Assembly (NCBI RefSeq): GCF_001665785.1
Contig: NZ_LZSO01000026.1
Span: forward strand, 1-64,000
DNA length: 64,000 bases
Direction of reading: 5' to 3'
Source of the DNA: Mycolicibacterium peregrinum
GTDB lineage: Bacteria; Actinomycetota; Actinomycetes; Mycobacteriales; Mycobacteriaceae
Positions 31,899 through 41,322 of this stretch are shown here, piece after piece. Both the position numbers and the translations under genes were made by a program. Positions within the stretch are counted from its first letter, which is position 1. Each line of letters starts with the position of its first letter. The notes below the pieces were generated by a model. That model was not told the origin of the DNA and did no database searches. It was given only the letters and a program-made list of their open reading frames with translations.

Positions 31899-33104
31899 TC
31901 AAATGTCGAGGATGCCGAGCTGGTCGGTCAGCGCGTCCACGGCAGACCGCGCTGTGGTGTCCGACGTGTGGCCGTAGATATCACCGGTCACCGCGATCGA
32001 GGAGTGACCCAACAGGTCCGCTACGGCTTTGATGTGCACCTGACCCTCAAGCCACGCGACCGCCGCGCTGTGCCTCAAGGTGTGCACGCCAACGTCGGCC
32101 ATGCCTGCTTTCTGGGCTGCGATCTGGACGGTGCGCAACACGTTGCGCGGGTCCACGGGCGTGCCCGACTCGGTAGCGAACACCAGGTTGTTGTCCTGCC
32201 ACTGGTCACCGGCTGCCAGGCGTTCGGCGTCTTGGTCGGCACGATGTGCCCGGAGCATCGACACCAGGGGAGCCGATAACGGCACCGACCGTCGTGACCG
32301 ATCGGTCTTGGGTTCGGTGATGATCAGCTCACCGTTGACCCGTCCGAGGGTGCCGCGCACCGCCATTGCCCGGGCCGCAAGGTCAATGTCGGACCAGCGC
32401 AGCGCTAGCGCCTCACCGCGCCGCACGCCGGTACCGGCGACTAGTGTCAGCACGTTGCGATACCGCAGACCCTCCGCGCACAGCAACAGCTTGGTCACGT
32501 CGACCGCCTCGACGTGTCGGGCCTCTTTGCGGGCCACACCGGGACGTTTCACCGCTGCTGCCGGGTTCTTGGCCAGCAGACCGTCACGTACGGCGCCGTC
32601 GAGGCCGGCCCGCAGAACGGTGTAGATCTGCCGAATGGTCGCATCAGAGAGCGCACGGACCGGCGAGGGGTTCGGGTTCGTCTTGCTGGCGTTGCCCGGT
32701 TTCATCTTGGCTCGCAGCGCCAACACCAGACCCTCGACATCGGACGGTTTGAGCTTGTCCAACCTGATCGAGCCGAACGGGTCGACCTCAAGGTGCCGAC
32801 GCGACAGATTGCTGTACAGCTCTTTGGTCGAGGCCTTGCGGTCTGACGCGGCCAGCGTGGTGGCCCGCCAGCGCGCCAGCCAATCGGCCAGGTTGCGCTT
32901 CGAATCCTTCACCGTCGCACCGTTATCAAGCCGTTCGCGAACGGCTTTCATCTTGTCGCGCACGTCGCTGCGCGTCTTGCCGTACACCATGTGACGCTTC
33001 GGCTGGCCCGATTCGTCGATGTAGCTGACCGCGCCGATGTAGCCGGTCTGCTTGCCGTCGCGCATGCGCTTGTAGATCGAACCCTCACCGTTGGCGTTCG
33101 CCAT
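31899..33104 (-). CDS. int: Phage-type tyrosine integrase
   Basis: A 401-residue recombinase. The N-terminal arm-binding domain (about 6-50) has GSIYKRMRDGKQTGYIGAV, the core-binding domain is about 70-185, and the catalytic domain has Arg in GTGVRRGEALALRW, Lys in TEPKTDRSRR, HTLRHS, the His in LGHSSIAV and nucleophile Tyr in DIYGHT. It sits directly beside attL, as is usual for tRNA-targeting elements. The 195-residue gene upstream ends 12 bases before its start codon and may be co-expressed. It should recombine the 45-bp core. Confidence 0.96.
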   Translation of the reverse strand: MANANGEGSIYKRMRDGKQTGYIGAVSYIDESGQPKRHMVYGKTRSDVRDKMKAVRERLDNGATVKDSKRNLADWLARWRATTLAASDRKASTKELYSNLSRRHLEVDPFGSIRLDKLKPSDVEGLVLALRAKMKPGNASKTNPNPSPVRALSDATIRQIYTVLRAGLDGAVRDGLLAKNPAAAVKRPGVARKEARHVEAVDVTKLLLCAEGLRYRNVLTLVAGTGVRRGEALALRWSDIDLAARAMAVRGTLGRVNGELIITEPKTDRSRRSVPLSAPLVSMLRAHRADQDAERLAAGDQWQDNNLVFATESGTPVDPRNVLRTVQIAAQKAGMADVGVHTLRHSAAVAWLEGQVHIKAVADLLGHSSIAVTGDIYGHTSDTTARSAVDALTDQLGILDI

Positions 33105-33116
33105 GGTCTTGTCCTC

Positions 33117-33704
33117 TCAGGCCTTCTTCTGTCCCTGCTTGGTCGGGGGCAGGAATCCCTTTTTGCGTGCCCTGTCGACATAGGTAGATGCCATCCGGTC
33201 CTTCACCCCGAAGTGCTTAGCCACGGCCTTGGTCGGTGCGCGCTCGATGTTGGTGCGGTAGACCTCGGCCACTAGACGCAGCATCTCGTCAGAGATGATT
33301 CGGTAGTCGCGCGGGAGGCGCTGGCGCTCGATCAACTTCTCGGCCACCCGCATGGCCCGGGACTCGTCGTCTCGTGACGGGTTCTCACCAAACTCTGCGA
33401 CAAACACCGCATACAGATCACTGGCCAGTTGGTCGACTTCCACCGCCCGTAGGTGCTTCTGGCGAACCTCGGTCTGACCCGATTTCGCCTCAAAACTCAG
33501 TTCGACGACTTCGGGAGAACCATCTCGCACGGCGACCTTGATGACGAGATCCGGGCCGCCAACACCGTGCCGTCGTTCCTTGGCCCACTTCGGAACTGGC
33601 ACGCCGTTGAACTCGACCGTCTCGGATGAGAACTCCCAGTCGACCAGCTGACCCTTGTACCGAAACCGAAAGACAGGCGCGCCGATCATGCTCGGTCTAT
33701 CCAT
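33117..33704 (-). CDS. Element-borne protein with C-terminal helix-turn-helix, unknown function
   Basis: A 195-residue protein. The N-terminal half is strand-rich (VFRFRYKGQLVDWEF, VIKVAVRDGSPEVVELSFEA). The C-terminal part, from about residue 160, is a helix-turn-helix (APTKAVAKHFGVKDRMASTY) with a basic tail RARKKGFLPPTKQGQKKA. Similar proteins are common beside integrases in actinobacterial elements and may regulate them. It is divergent from the excisionase-like gene. The exact role is not known. Confidence 0.75.
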   Translation of the reverse strand: MDRPSMIGAPVFRFRYKGQLVDWEFSSETVEFNGVPVPKWAKERRHGVGGPDLVIKVAVRDGSPEVVELSFEAKSGQTEVRQKHLRAVEVDQLASDLYAVFVAEFGENPSRDDESRAMRVAEKLIERQRLPRDYRIISDEMLRLVAEVYRTNIERAPTKAVAKHFGVKDRMASTYVDRARKKGFLPPTKQGQKKA

Positions 33705-33741
33705 GGTTTGACGAAACCTCCTGAACCGTACCTATCGGGAA

Positions 33742-33767
33742 CTGTAACTCTGCATTAATCCCTGTAA
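33742..33767. promoter_or_regulatory. Direct repeats in the divergent gap of the element's control region
   Basis: CTGTAA occurs at 33742-33747 and 33762-33767, exactly 20 bp apart (two helix turns), in an AT-rich gap of 117 bp between the HTH-containing gene and the excisionase-like gene. This suggests cooperative binding of a regulator and a promoter region. TAATTA within it could be a -10 element. Confidence 0.4.
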
Positions 33768-33821
33768 TTATGTCAATAACCGCCTGAACGCCGGCGGAAC
33801 GACACAAAGGCAGGTGAGGTA

Positions 33822-34025
33822 GTGGAGAACAGCACCGTTAGGCGGTTGGTCCCGATCCCCGAGGCGCGCCACGCACTCGGTGACATTGGTCGCAGCACGC
33901 TCTACGAATTGGTTTCCCGGGGTGAGATCGTCAAGGTCAACATCGGGCGACGCGGGTTCATCACAGCGGATTCACTCGGCGAGTATGTCGACCGCCTGAC
34001 GGCCAGCGCGGGAGGCGTGGCGTGA
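33822..34025 (+). CDS. xis-like: Excisionase-like MerR/AlpA-type DNA-binding protein
   Basis: A 67-residue protein. Residues about 8-58 form a winged helix: LVPIPEARHALGDIGRSTLY, then ELVSRGEIVKVNIGRRGFIT, the usual layout of element excisionases and AlpA regulators. The GTG start is preceded by AGGTGAGG. It overlaps the next small gene by GTGA. It probably directs excision or activates the element. Confidence 0.85.
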   Translation: MENSTVRRLVPIPEARHALGDIGRSTLYELVSRGEIVKVNIGRRGFITADSLGEYVDRLTASAGGVA

Positions 34026-34156
34026 GGAACGGACAGCGCCCCAACCTCGATCAGTCGGCCCGCGACGCGCTCGACGATCTGGGCCTTGTCGAACTCGTCG
34101 ACATCGCGGGCAGCGGCGTCGACGCTCATCACGCCGAGGAGGTCACGCCAGCGTGA
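34022..34156 (+). CDS. Small acidic protein of 44 residues
   Basis: A GTG-started gene whose start overlaps the excisionase-like stop (GTGA) and whose stop overlaps the PrimPol start (GTGA). The product opens MRNGQRPNLDQSARDALDDL and is acidic. Overlaps at both ends are good evidence for translation. No family was recognised. Confidence 0.7.
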   Translation: MRNGQRPNLDQSARDALDDLGLVELVDIAGSGVDAHHAEEVTPA

Positions 34157-36507
34157 CCGCTACAGAGAACCGGCCCGACGCGGAGAACGTCGGACCGGCC
34201 CAGGAAGCTCACAACGGCAACGGAGCTACCGGCAACCGTACCTCTAGGGGGTACTCATGTGCACAGGATGAATACCTGCAACGCGGGTGGCGCGGTGTAC
34301 TCCCACTGCCACCTCGGTCGAAGACTCCGCCGCCGTCCGGGTTCACCGGGCGGGAGGGTGCGTGGCCCTCCGTAGAGCAGTTGAGTCAATGGGCGCAGAT
34401 CTACCCGCATGACGCCAATCTGTGCCTTCGGCTGCATGAGGGCGCGATCGGTATCGACATCGATGCCTACGGCAGCAAGACCGGCGCGCAGACCCTCGAT
34501 GAGGCCGAGAAGCGTTGGGGTGTATTGCCGCCGACTGTGAATTCGAGTAGCCGCGACGATCGCGTATCAGGCATCCGGCTGTACCGCGTACCGGTGGGCA
34601 CCGAGTTGCGCGACCGCATCAAGTTCGACGACATCGGTGTCGGAGATATCGAGATCCTGCAGCGCCATCACCGCTACCTCATCTGCTGGCCTTCGGTACA
34701 TCCCACCACCAAGGCCCAGTACGTGTGGCGGGATGCCGACGGTGCCGTCCTGCCTGAACCGCCGTCGCCCGAAGAACTGCCGGACCTGCCCGAGGCTTGG
34801 CTGTCGGCGCTCAAAGCTGATCCGGTCAGGACCGAAACCCGTTCCGGTAGTGGCCGGTCTGGGGCACCGGCCTACGACGTCACCGATGCGATGACCGGCG
34901 GCAGGCCGACCGACAAGGTTGCTCAGCGCCTCGGTGTCGCGCTTTACGAACTCAACACCGGAACGTCGCGGCACGACACGGTGCGCGGCCATATTCTGGC
35001 GCTGTTGCGCTTCGGTTCGCGTGGCGAGTCCGGTGTCGAGTTCGCGCTGTCGTCGCTCTACGCCGCGTTCAGCGAGGCCGTCGGACCGGACAGACCTGAC
35101 GGGCAGGCCGAGGCCGAATCGGAGTTCGCCCGCATGGTCGCCAATGCAGGGAGGTTCCTCGACGACCACGACGACACCCGAGACCCATTTGGGGCCAGGG
35201 CTCGCCGACCCGCTGCACGGAATGTAGACCGTGAGGCTGAGCCGCTGGTTGACGACGATCAGTTCTGGGAGCAGCGCGAGATCCTGGCCCACATCCGGCA
35301 ATTCTCCCGTGCTCGACTGGCCGCGCCGCACGCCGTTCTCGGTGCGGTGTTACGCCGTGCCCTCACACTGGTTGAGCCGACGGTGCAGCTGCCGCCGATC
35401 GTCGGGTCTGCTGTGTCGCTGAACCTGTTCACCGTCTCGGTGGGCCGGTCGGGACAGGGCAAGGACGCTGCCAACGGCGTTGCCCGCGACGCGGTTCGGT
35501 TCGTGACACCCGACGGGGAGCTGCACAGCGATCCGGCCTCGGCGGTGGGCATCGGTTCGGGGGAGGGGCTGGCCCGGATCTTCCGGGGATTCGGTGGTGA
35601 AGACTCGCCGCCGCCTCACGTGAACCTGGAGGTCAACGAGATCGGCACGTTGGGCGCGCTGGCCGACCGCAAGGGTTCGACCCTGATCGGCGAATTGCTC
35701 AAGGGCTACATGGGTCAGGCGCTCGGGTTCACCAACGCGCAGCGCGCCACGACGACGTTCGTCCCTGCGCATAGCTACCGCCTGTGCCTTGGCGTCGGAG
35801 CGCAGCCTGAGAACGGTGGCTTGCTGCTCGACCGTGAAAAGGACGGGTTCCCGCAGCGGTTCCTGTGGGTGCCGACCGTCGACCCGTTTGGCCCGACCTC
35901 GACCGAGGACGAACCCGACGAACCGGCTGCCGCCGACGTTGTGGTGCCGACGTTTCCGACGATCATCACTGGCACGCCGTACATGGTTGGTATCCCGCCG
36001 AGTGTCCGCGAGGCGGTCCGTTCGCTGCGGCGTAGGGCCAACGTTGGGTCCGCTGATGTCGACCCGCTCGATGGACACCTGAACCTGACCCGGCTCAAGG
36101 TGTCATTCGGGCTGGCGCTGCTCGACGGTCGCCGCGACATCACCGAGGACGACTGGCGCATCGCCGGTCAGCTCGTCGAGGTGTCCAACCGCACTCGCGC
36201 CTGTATGCGGACGGCTCTGGCCAGCCGGCACAAACAGGCCAACCGCGCTCGTGCGCTTGACCAGGCCGACCGCCAGACGCTCATTGACGAGCACCTTGCT
36301 GACGAACGACAGCAGCGGGTCTGGAAGACCATCGACCGCAAACTTCAGCGCGTCGGGACCGCTACTCGTCGTCAACTTCAGCGAGCTTGCGACTCGTCGA
36401 TCGCGTCTGACTTTGCTGCGGTATTCGATCTGGCGGTTGACCTCGGTCGATTGCGTGCGGTGGGAGGTGACGGCGACAGTGCTAAATATGCCCTCGGTGA
36501 CAGATAG
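34153..36507 (+). CDS. PrimPol-type replication protein with helicase-like C-terminal part
   Basis: A 784-residue protein with a GTG start. The N-terminal bifunctional primase/polymerase domain (about 35-210) has GWRGVLPLPPRSKTPP, the metal-binding GIDIDAYGS and HHRYLICWPSVHP. A central P-loop domain (from about residue 390) has VGRSGQGKDAANG as Walker A and a late acidic LALLDGRRDITEDDWRIA segment typical of DUF3987-like helicase proteins. Such proteins initiate replication of satellites and integrative elements. Palindromes follow immediately downstream. Confidence 0.85.
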   Translation: MTATENRPDAENVGPAQEAHNGNGATGNRTSRGYSCAQDEYLQRGWRGVLPLPPRSKTPPPSGFTGREGAWPSVEQLSQWAQIYPHDANLCLRLHEGAIGIDIDAYGSKTGAQTLDEAEKRWGVLPPTVNSSSRDDRVSGIRLYRVPVGTELRDRIKFDDIGVGDIEILQRHHRYLICWPSVHPTTKAQYVWRDADGAVLPEPPSPEELPDLPEAWLSALKADPVRTETRSGSGRSGAPAYDVTDAMTGGRPTDKVAQRLGVALYELNTGTSRHDTVRGHILALLRFGSRGESGVEFALSSLYAAFSEAVGPDRPDGQAEAESEFARMVANAGRFLDDHDDTRDPFGARARRPAARNVDREAEPLVDDDQFWEQREILAHIRQFSRARLAAPHAVLGAVLRRALTLVEPTVQLPPIVGSAVSLNLFTVSVGRSGQGKDAANGVARDAVRFVTPDGELHSDPASAVGIGSGEGLARIFRGFGGEDSPPPHVNLEVNEIGTLGALADRKGSTLIGELLKGYMGQALGFTNAQRATTTFVPAHSYRLCLGVGAQPENGGLLLDREKDGFPQRFLWVPTVDPFGPTSTEDEPDEPAAADVVVPTFPTIITGTPYMVGIPPSVREAVRSLRRRANVGSADVDPLDGHLNLTRLKVSFGLALLDGRRDITEDDWRIAGQLVEVSNRTRACMRTALASRHKQANRARALDQADRQTLIDEHLADERQQRVWKTIDRKLQRVGTATRRQLQRACDSSIASDFAAVFDLAVDLGRLRAVGGDGDSAKYALGDR

Positions 36508-36508
36508 G

Positions 36509-36597
36509 TGTCGGGGACCCCGACATCTTCCCGACAGGCAGAAACTGTTGTCTAGCTGCGCTTCTGGGGGTCGGGGCTGTTGTCGGGGACACCGACA
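36509..36597. repeat. Cluster of TGTCGGGG palindromes, candidate replication origin or operators
   Basis: TGTCGGGG-A-CCCCGACA (36509-36525) is a perfect palindrome. A near-copy, TGTCGGGG-A-CACCGACA (36581-36597), lies 72 bp further on. Single half-sites CCCGACA (36530-36536) and GTCGGGG (about 36570) lie between. The cluster begins 2 bases after the PrimPol stop. Position suggests iterons bound by the replication protein, or autoregulatory operators. Confidence 0.6.
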
Positions 36598-36657
36598 CCC
36601 CACGGCACTGACGCTCGTGCTGAGTGTAGTCGGTCAGCAAACCTGGGAAGGTGTGGC

Positions 36658-36789
36658 ATGACTTGGCCTGCAGCGATGGCGCTATTCCATGGCAGCGCCG
36701 TTGCATATCTGCTCGTGCGCTACGCCTTTCGGCGTGCTCTTGCGGCCCAACGGCCATCGACACATCAACGGAGGACACCTCGTGACTGA
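36658..36789 (+). CDS. Small membrane-like protein of 43 residues
   Basis: An ATG-started frame with GGGAAGG 8 bases upstream. It opens MTWPAAMALFHGSAVAYLLV, a single hydrophobic segment, then a basic tail (RYAFRRALAAQRPSTHQRR). It ends 8 bases into the next gene. Small membrane proteins of this kind are common in such elements. Function unknown. Confidence 0.5.
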   Translation: MTWPAAMALFHGSAVAYLLVRYAFRRALAAQRPSTHQRRTPRD

Positions 36790-37216
36790 CCATCTGTACC
36801 GCGTGCGCGTGATCGCGTTCCCCGAGGGCTCGACCAAGACGGTTAACTACCCCGGCGACGAAGAACCCGACCATCGGGTTCCGGTGCCTGGCTGGACACC
36901 GCCGGGCTGGAAGCCGGAGGGCGACTACATCAGGTTGGTCGGCACTGCCCAGTTTGTGTGGCCGTCCACGCGGCAGGTCTATCGCTCGCGATCGACGGCA
37001 AAGAGGCGCGCCGAGCTGCTGGAGTCTCTTGGGGCCACTGTGGTGATCGAGCGGTCCAACAAGATCGTCTGGCCGGAGCGTCCAGTCGATGAGGCCATCG
37101 AGCTTGTGACTGTGCGCCCACAGAAGGCTGTCCGCCGCAACGCTCCTGAGGAGGTGGAACGCTTGGACGAGTTTACGGTGTCGCGCCTGCGGCGACGCCT
37201 GGAGAGCCATCAATAG
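36782..37216 (+). CDS. Element-borne conserved protein, unknown function
   Basis: A 144-residue soluble protein with a GTG start and GGAGGA 7 bases upstream. It has strand-rich sequence (HLYRVRVIAFPEGSTKTV, FVWPSTRQVYRSRS) and ends with a basic helix (DEFTVSRLRRRLESHQ). Proteins with this opening are common in mycobacterial prophages and elements. It is the last gene of the rightward replication module. Function unknown. Confidence 0.75.
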   Translation: MTDHLYRVRVIAFPEGSTKTVNYPGDEEPDHRVPVPGWTPPGWKPEGDYIRLVGTAQFVWPSTRQVYRSRSTAKRRAELLESLGATVVIERSNKIVWPERPVDEAIELVTVRPQKAVRRNAPEEVERLDEFTVSRLRRRLESHQ

Positions 37217-37301
37217 CTCGCACTGCCACGCACGCCGCTGAATTTGCGCAGCCAGCAGTTCACGATGCTCAGAACGGCGTGGGCACAGATCGTTGTGAGA
37301 C

Positions 37302-40300
37302 TCAGGCCGTCGGCTTCAACCCCTGGTAGATGATCGGCACCAGTTCGCCGAGCAGCTTCTGGGATAGCTCAGGGTTGTTGAGAATCTGCGTGGAGAGATC
37401 CTCCGAAGATGCCATGGCCCCAATCACCGCGCCGACGAACTCGTTCTGCAGATCAGGACTGGCCGAGAACTGCGCCAGGGTGTTGTTTTGCGCCTGCTGC
37501 TGCAGGGTCTCGCTTTCTTCGAGCCGGTCCTTGATGTGGGTGACTACGTTGCGGACGCTGGAGTCGGGGTGTTCGCCGGAGAACAGGTCATTGATCTGGG
37601 CGATCACCTGTTCCAGCGCGACCAACTCCGGATCGCGGGCAGTACCGGTTCCCCCAGCTTTGGCCGGCTGCAGCACGACACCGCCGGAGAGCTTGCCGTC
37701 CGTAGCCTGCTGGGCGTGCTGGGCAAGGTAGTCGAAGTCGACACCCGACAGGTCGATGTCATGGTGGAGTTGTTCGCTGGCGATCATGGGTGCGAGGTGC
37801 CGTATGTAGATCGACAGCTTCTCGATGGCGGGGTCTTCGTAGTTGACGATCTGGGACAGGAAGTCGTATTGGCGCAGGAAAGTGCCGATGTCCTTGCGGA
37901 AGATGTCCAGCTCTTCCAGGGCTAGGCTGTCGCCGTGGTCGCGGGCATGGCGCTCCCGGTCTCGGAAGACATCTCGCGCTGGCTTGATCCACTTGTTAAG
38001 GGCCTCATGTCCCTTGCCGGGCTGCTTCGCGTACTTGAGGTAATCGACAACCAGTCCGTTGACCTCTGATTCTTGGTAGATCCCGGCGGCGTCGAGCTTG
38101 TTGACCGTCTGGTGCACAATGTTCGGGTCGGTGACATCGGCGAGGGTGGTGGCGTCGTAGTAGGGCTCGAAGGCCTCCACGATGTCCTCGGAGGCGTTGG
38201 CGAAGTCCAAGACGAAGGTCTGGTCCTTGCCCGGTGCGGTTCGGTTGAGCCGAGACAACGTTTGGACCGCCGCCACACCCGACAAGCGTTTGTCGACGTA
38301 CATCGCCACCAGCAGCGGTTGGTCAAATCCGGTCTGAAACTTGTTGGCCACCAACATCACCCGGTACTCGTCGGTGGCGAACGCATCGCGCAGATCGCGG
38401 CCCTTCAGCCCAGGATTCATGCTGGTTTCAGTGACCTTTTCCAGCCCAGAGTCGGGGTCGGTGACCTCGCCGGAGAAGGCCACCAGCGCGGCGATGTCGG
38501 TGTACTTGTGCTCGGCGATGTACTTGTCGAAGGCCAACTTGTAGCGCACCGCAGCCCTACGTGAGGAGGTGACGACCATGGCCTTGGCCTTGCCGTCGAG
38601 CCGCCATGCCACGTTGTCGCGGAAGTGCTCGATGATGATCGCGACCTTCTGGCTGATGTTGGTGGGGTGCAGCTTGACCCAGTTCATCACCGACTTGAGC
38701 GCCGCACTCTTGTCCACCAGTTCGCCGGTGGATTCGCCGGAGACCTGGACGGTGCCGGAGGCGGCGGTGTCTTCGGTTTCGAAGATCTGCCCGTTGTGAG
38801 TCAGCCGAAAAGCCGTCTTGTACGGCGTGTAGTTGCGCAGCACGTCGAGGATGAAGCCCTCGTCGATGGCCTGCTGCATCGAGTACAGATGGAACGGGTG
38901 TGGCTTGCTGTGGATGCTGGACCTGTGGCCGAACAACTCCAGGGTCTTGGCCTTGGGGGTTGCCGTGAACGCGAAGAAGGACAAGTTCTTCGTCTCGGCG
39001 CGCGCGGTCATTTCAGCGGCCAACACGTCCTCAGCATCGAGGGTGCCGCCGTCCTCGAGGTCGTCCCGCTCGCTTTCCGACAGTGCGGCCTTTAGTCGTT
39101 TGGACGATTCCCCGGCCTGTGAGGAATGGGCTTCGTCGGCGATGATCGCGAAGCTTTTGTCTTTGAGGTCGGCTTGCTCCTGGATCATTTGCAGCGCGTA
39201 GGGGAACGTCTGGATGGTGACGATGATGACCTTCGTCCCACCGGTCAGCGCATTGGCCAGCTCTTGGGACTTCGCGCCACCCAGCCCGGCGATATGGGCG
39301 ACTACCCCTGGGGTGCGGTCGATCTGGCGGATCGCCTCCTGCAACTGGGCATCCAGGACGTTGCGGTCGGTGATCACGATGACGGAGTCAAACACTGGCT
39401 TGTTGGCGTCGTCATGGAGGACCGACAGGCGATGCGCCAACCATGAAATGGAGTTGGTTTTCCCTGAGCCGGCGGAGTGCTGGATCAAATACTTCTGCCC
39501 CGGTCCCGTGCGGCGGGCATCTGCGACCAGACGGGTGACTACGTCCCATTGGTGGTAGCGCGGGAAAAGCATCCGTTGGGTGCGGAGCTTCTTATTGGTG
39601 GCCGGGTCGATTTTCTCGTCGATCTGTAAGTGCAGGAATCGCCCGAGGATGTCCAACCAGGTGTCACGGTCAAGGATCTGCTGCCACAGATACGCCGTCG
39701 GCGAGCCATGCGGATTGGCCGGGTTTCCGGCGTGGCCGTGATCACCTCGGTTGAACGGCAGGAAGGCGGTGTCCACGCCCGCCAGCTGGGTGGTCATCTG
39801 CACTTCGGAGTTCGACACCGCGAAATGCACCAACGCTCGCGAGGCGAATTGCAGCAGGGGCTCACCTTTGGGCAGGCGGTGATGCTTGTACTGAAGGACC
39901 GCGTCGGTGACGCTCTGAATGCTGAGGTCGGTCTTCAACTCCGCAGTGGCCACCGGGATGCCGTTGACGAAGAACACCAGGTCGATGCTGTTGGAGTTCT
40001 GGGTCGAGTAGTGGACCTGGCGCATCACCCGCAACCGCACTGCGTCATACCGTTGCTGGGTGGTCTCGTTGAGCGTGGTGTTGGGCCGGAACTGGCACAT
40101 CGCAAACTGAGCATTGAGGTCCTTGAAGCCGCGCCGCAGCACCGACAATGTGCCGCCGTTGGCCCTGTACGGATCGGCCCCCAACTGCTTCACCAGCGTG
40201 GCCAGCACCCCGGCCCGAGCCTTGGCCAGCGCCTCACCCGTCAGCTCCGGCTTAACCCGCTTGGCCAACTGGCCAGGCTGCGTATCAGCCAGCCACGCAA

Positions 40301-40427
40301 ACACATCCTCGGTGAATAAGGCGAGCTCACGGTCATAGCCCGCATCGGTCGGCGAGTACAGCCAACCTTGCTCGGCCAGGTACTCGCAGATCTCGGTCTC
40401 GAATGATGATTCATGATGCTGGGTCAT
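37302..40427 (-). CDS. hsdR: Type I restriction enzyme, motor and nuclease subunit HsdR
   Basis: A 1041-residue protein. The N-terminal nuclease domain has the PD-(D/E)xK signature around VNGIPVATAELKT. The SF2 helicase motor has IQHSAGSGKTNSISWLA (Walker A), IADEAHSSQAGES (DEAH-type) and FAFTATPKAKT, with motif VI around LSRLNRTAPGKD. It overlaps the GIY-YIG gene by one base (TAATG). It cleaves DNA after translocation when the target lacks the HsdM methyl mark. It appears intact. Confidence 0.95.
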   Translation of the reverse strand: MTQHHESSFETEICEYLAEQGWLYSPTDAGYDRELALFTEDVFAWLADTQPGQLAKRVKPELTGEALAKARAGVLATLVKQLGADPYRANGGTLSVLRRGFKDLNAQFAMCQFRPNTTLNETTQQRYDAVRLRVMRQVHYSTQNSNSIDLVFFVNGIPVATAELKTDLSIQSVTDAVLQYKHHRLPKGEPLLQFASRALVHFAVSNSEVQMTTQLAGVDTAFLPFNRGDHGHAGNPANPHGSPTAYLWQQILDRDTWLDILGRFLHLQIDEKIDPATNKKLRTQRMLFPRYHQWDVVTRLVADARRTGPGQKYLIQHSAGSGKTNSISWLAHRLSVLHDDANKPVFDSVIVITDRNVLDAQLQEAIRQIDRTPGVVAHIAGLGGAKSQELANALTGGTKVIIVTIQTFPYALQMIQEQADLKDKSFAIIADEAHSSQAGESSKRLKAALSESERDDLEDGGTLDAEDVLAAEMTARAETKNLSFFAFTATPKAKTLELFGHRSSIHSKPHPFHLYSMQQAIDEGFILDVLRNYTPYKTAFRLTHNGQIFETEDTAASGTVQVSGESTGELVDKSAALKSVMNWVKLHPTNISQKVAIIIEHFRDNVAWRLDGKAKAMVVTSSRRAAVRYKLAFDKYIAEHKYTDIAALVAFSGEVTDPDSGLEKVTETSMNPGLKGRDLRDAFATDEYRVMLVANKFQTGFDQPLLVAMYVDKRLSGVAAVQTLSRLNRTAPGKDQTFVLDFANASEDIVEAFEPYYDATTLADVTDPNIVHQTVNKLDAAGIYQESEVNGLVVDYLKYAKQPGKGHEALNKWIKPARDVFRDRERHARDHGDSLALEELDIFRKDIGTFLRQYDFLSQIVNYEDPAIEKLSIYIRHLAPMIASEQLHHDIDLSGVDFDYLAQHAQQATDGKLSGGVVLQPAKAGGTGTARDPELVALEQVIAQINDLFSGEHPDSSVRNVVTHIKDRLEESETLQQQAQNNTLAQFSASPDLQNEFVGAVIGAMASSEDLSTQILNNPELSQKLLGELVPIIYQGLKPTA

Positions 40428-41320
40428 TATGGCTGCGCCTCATCGGTTCTCGGTCCCACCGTGAGCTGCTCCAGTTCGCTGATGGATTGGCCTTCGGCGT
40501 TGCGCCAACTCTTCGGCCCGTTGTTTTCCCCGCCGACGAGCGCGCATCCCGCCGCCGATGGGGAACCGAAGAGATGATCCTTCAGAAATATCAATTCCTG
40601 CTCGCCGACTTCGATCACTCCTTCCTCCTCCAGAGCTTTCCGCTGGACAGCGATGCCAGGACGTGCAGAGGCGCGTACTCCGGCGCGGCCCTTGGACCCG
40701 GCCAACACCAACAGTCCCTCCGAGGTCTGGTAACCGGTGGCATCACAGCCGGCCTCGCGGAAGAACAGAGATTCTGGTTCGCTGGTACTCGCTTGCGTAG
40801 GGTGCAATGCAATGGGCTTCACTGATTCGAGCACCGGAGCGCCGAGCGTGGCCAACAGCACCGCGATAGTGTCTATGAACTCCTGGCAGTCGGCCTCCAA
40901 CGGCTCAGGGGTGAACGGGTTCGACGCCTGATTGCCATTCAGCAACGTGTACCGCCCAGCAGCCTTGGCCCGCGCTAGCGACAACCATTCGAGGTAGGCC
41001 ACGTGGGTCGAGGTCCACTCGTTCGTCAGCGACACCGCCACAATCGCCTTGGTCCAGAAATCCTTGGTCGCAGTGTGCTGCTGAAGCCGCCCCCCTACAT
41101 TGCCGGACTGACCGATGTAGCACTGCGGCGTCTCGTCCTCATGCGATCCGAACAAGTAGTAGACACCCACCTGCCCGGCCTCAGGACGCTGGAGGAACTG
41201 ACCGAGAAGTGAGCGGGGCACCTCGAATGCACGCACGGTGCGTGTCGTCAGGTTTGCAACACGTAACCCCGCCGGATCCCCAGAGGGCAAATAAATCTGG
41301 ATCGTCTGTGCGCGCGCCAT
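40427..41320 (-). CDS. GIY-YIG nuclease-like protein with DUF4357 domain
   Basis: A 297-residue protein. The GIY-YIG domain (about 48-140) has VGVYYLFGSHEDETPQCYIG, then the conserved Arg in GGRLQQHTATKDF and Glu in AYLEWLSLARA. The C-terminal part (about 200-285) has AGCDATGYQTSEGLLVLAGS, matching DUF4357. Such genes often sit in type I R-M operons. It lies between hsdS (2 bases upstream) and hsdR. It may add a nuclease or sensor function to the system. Confidence 0.88.
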   Translation of the reverse strand: MARAQTIQIYLPSGDPAGLRVANLTTRTVRAFEVPRSLLGQFLQRPEAGQVGVYYLFGSHEDETPQCYIGQSGNVGGRLQQHTATKDFWTKAIVAVSLTNEWTSTHVAYLEWLSLARAKAAGRYTLLNGNQASNPFTPEPLEADCQEFIDTIAVLLATLGAPVLESVKPIALHPTQASTSEPESLFFREAGCDATGYQTSEGLLVLAGSKGRAGVRASARPGIAVQRKALEEEGVIEVGEQELIFLKDHLFGSPSAAGCALVGGENNGPKSWRNAEGQSISELEQLTVGPRTDEAQP

Positions 41321-41322
41321 TG

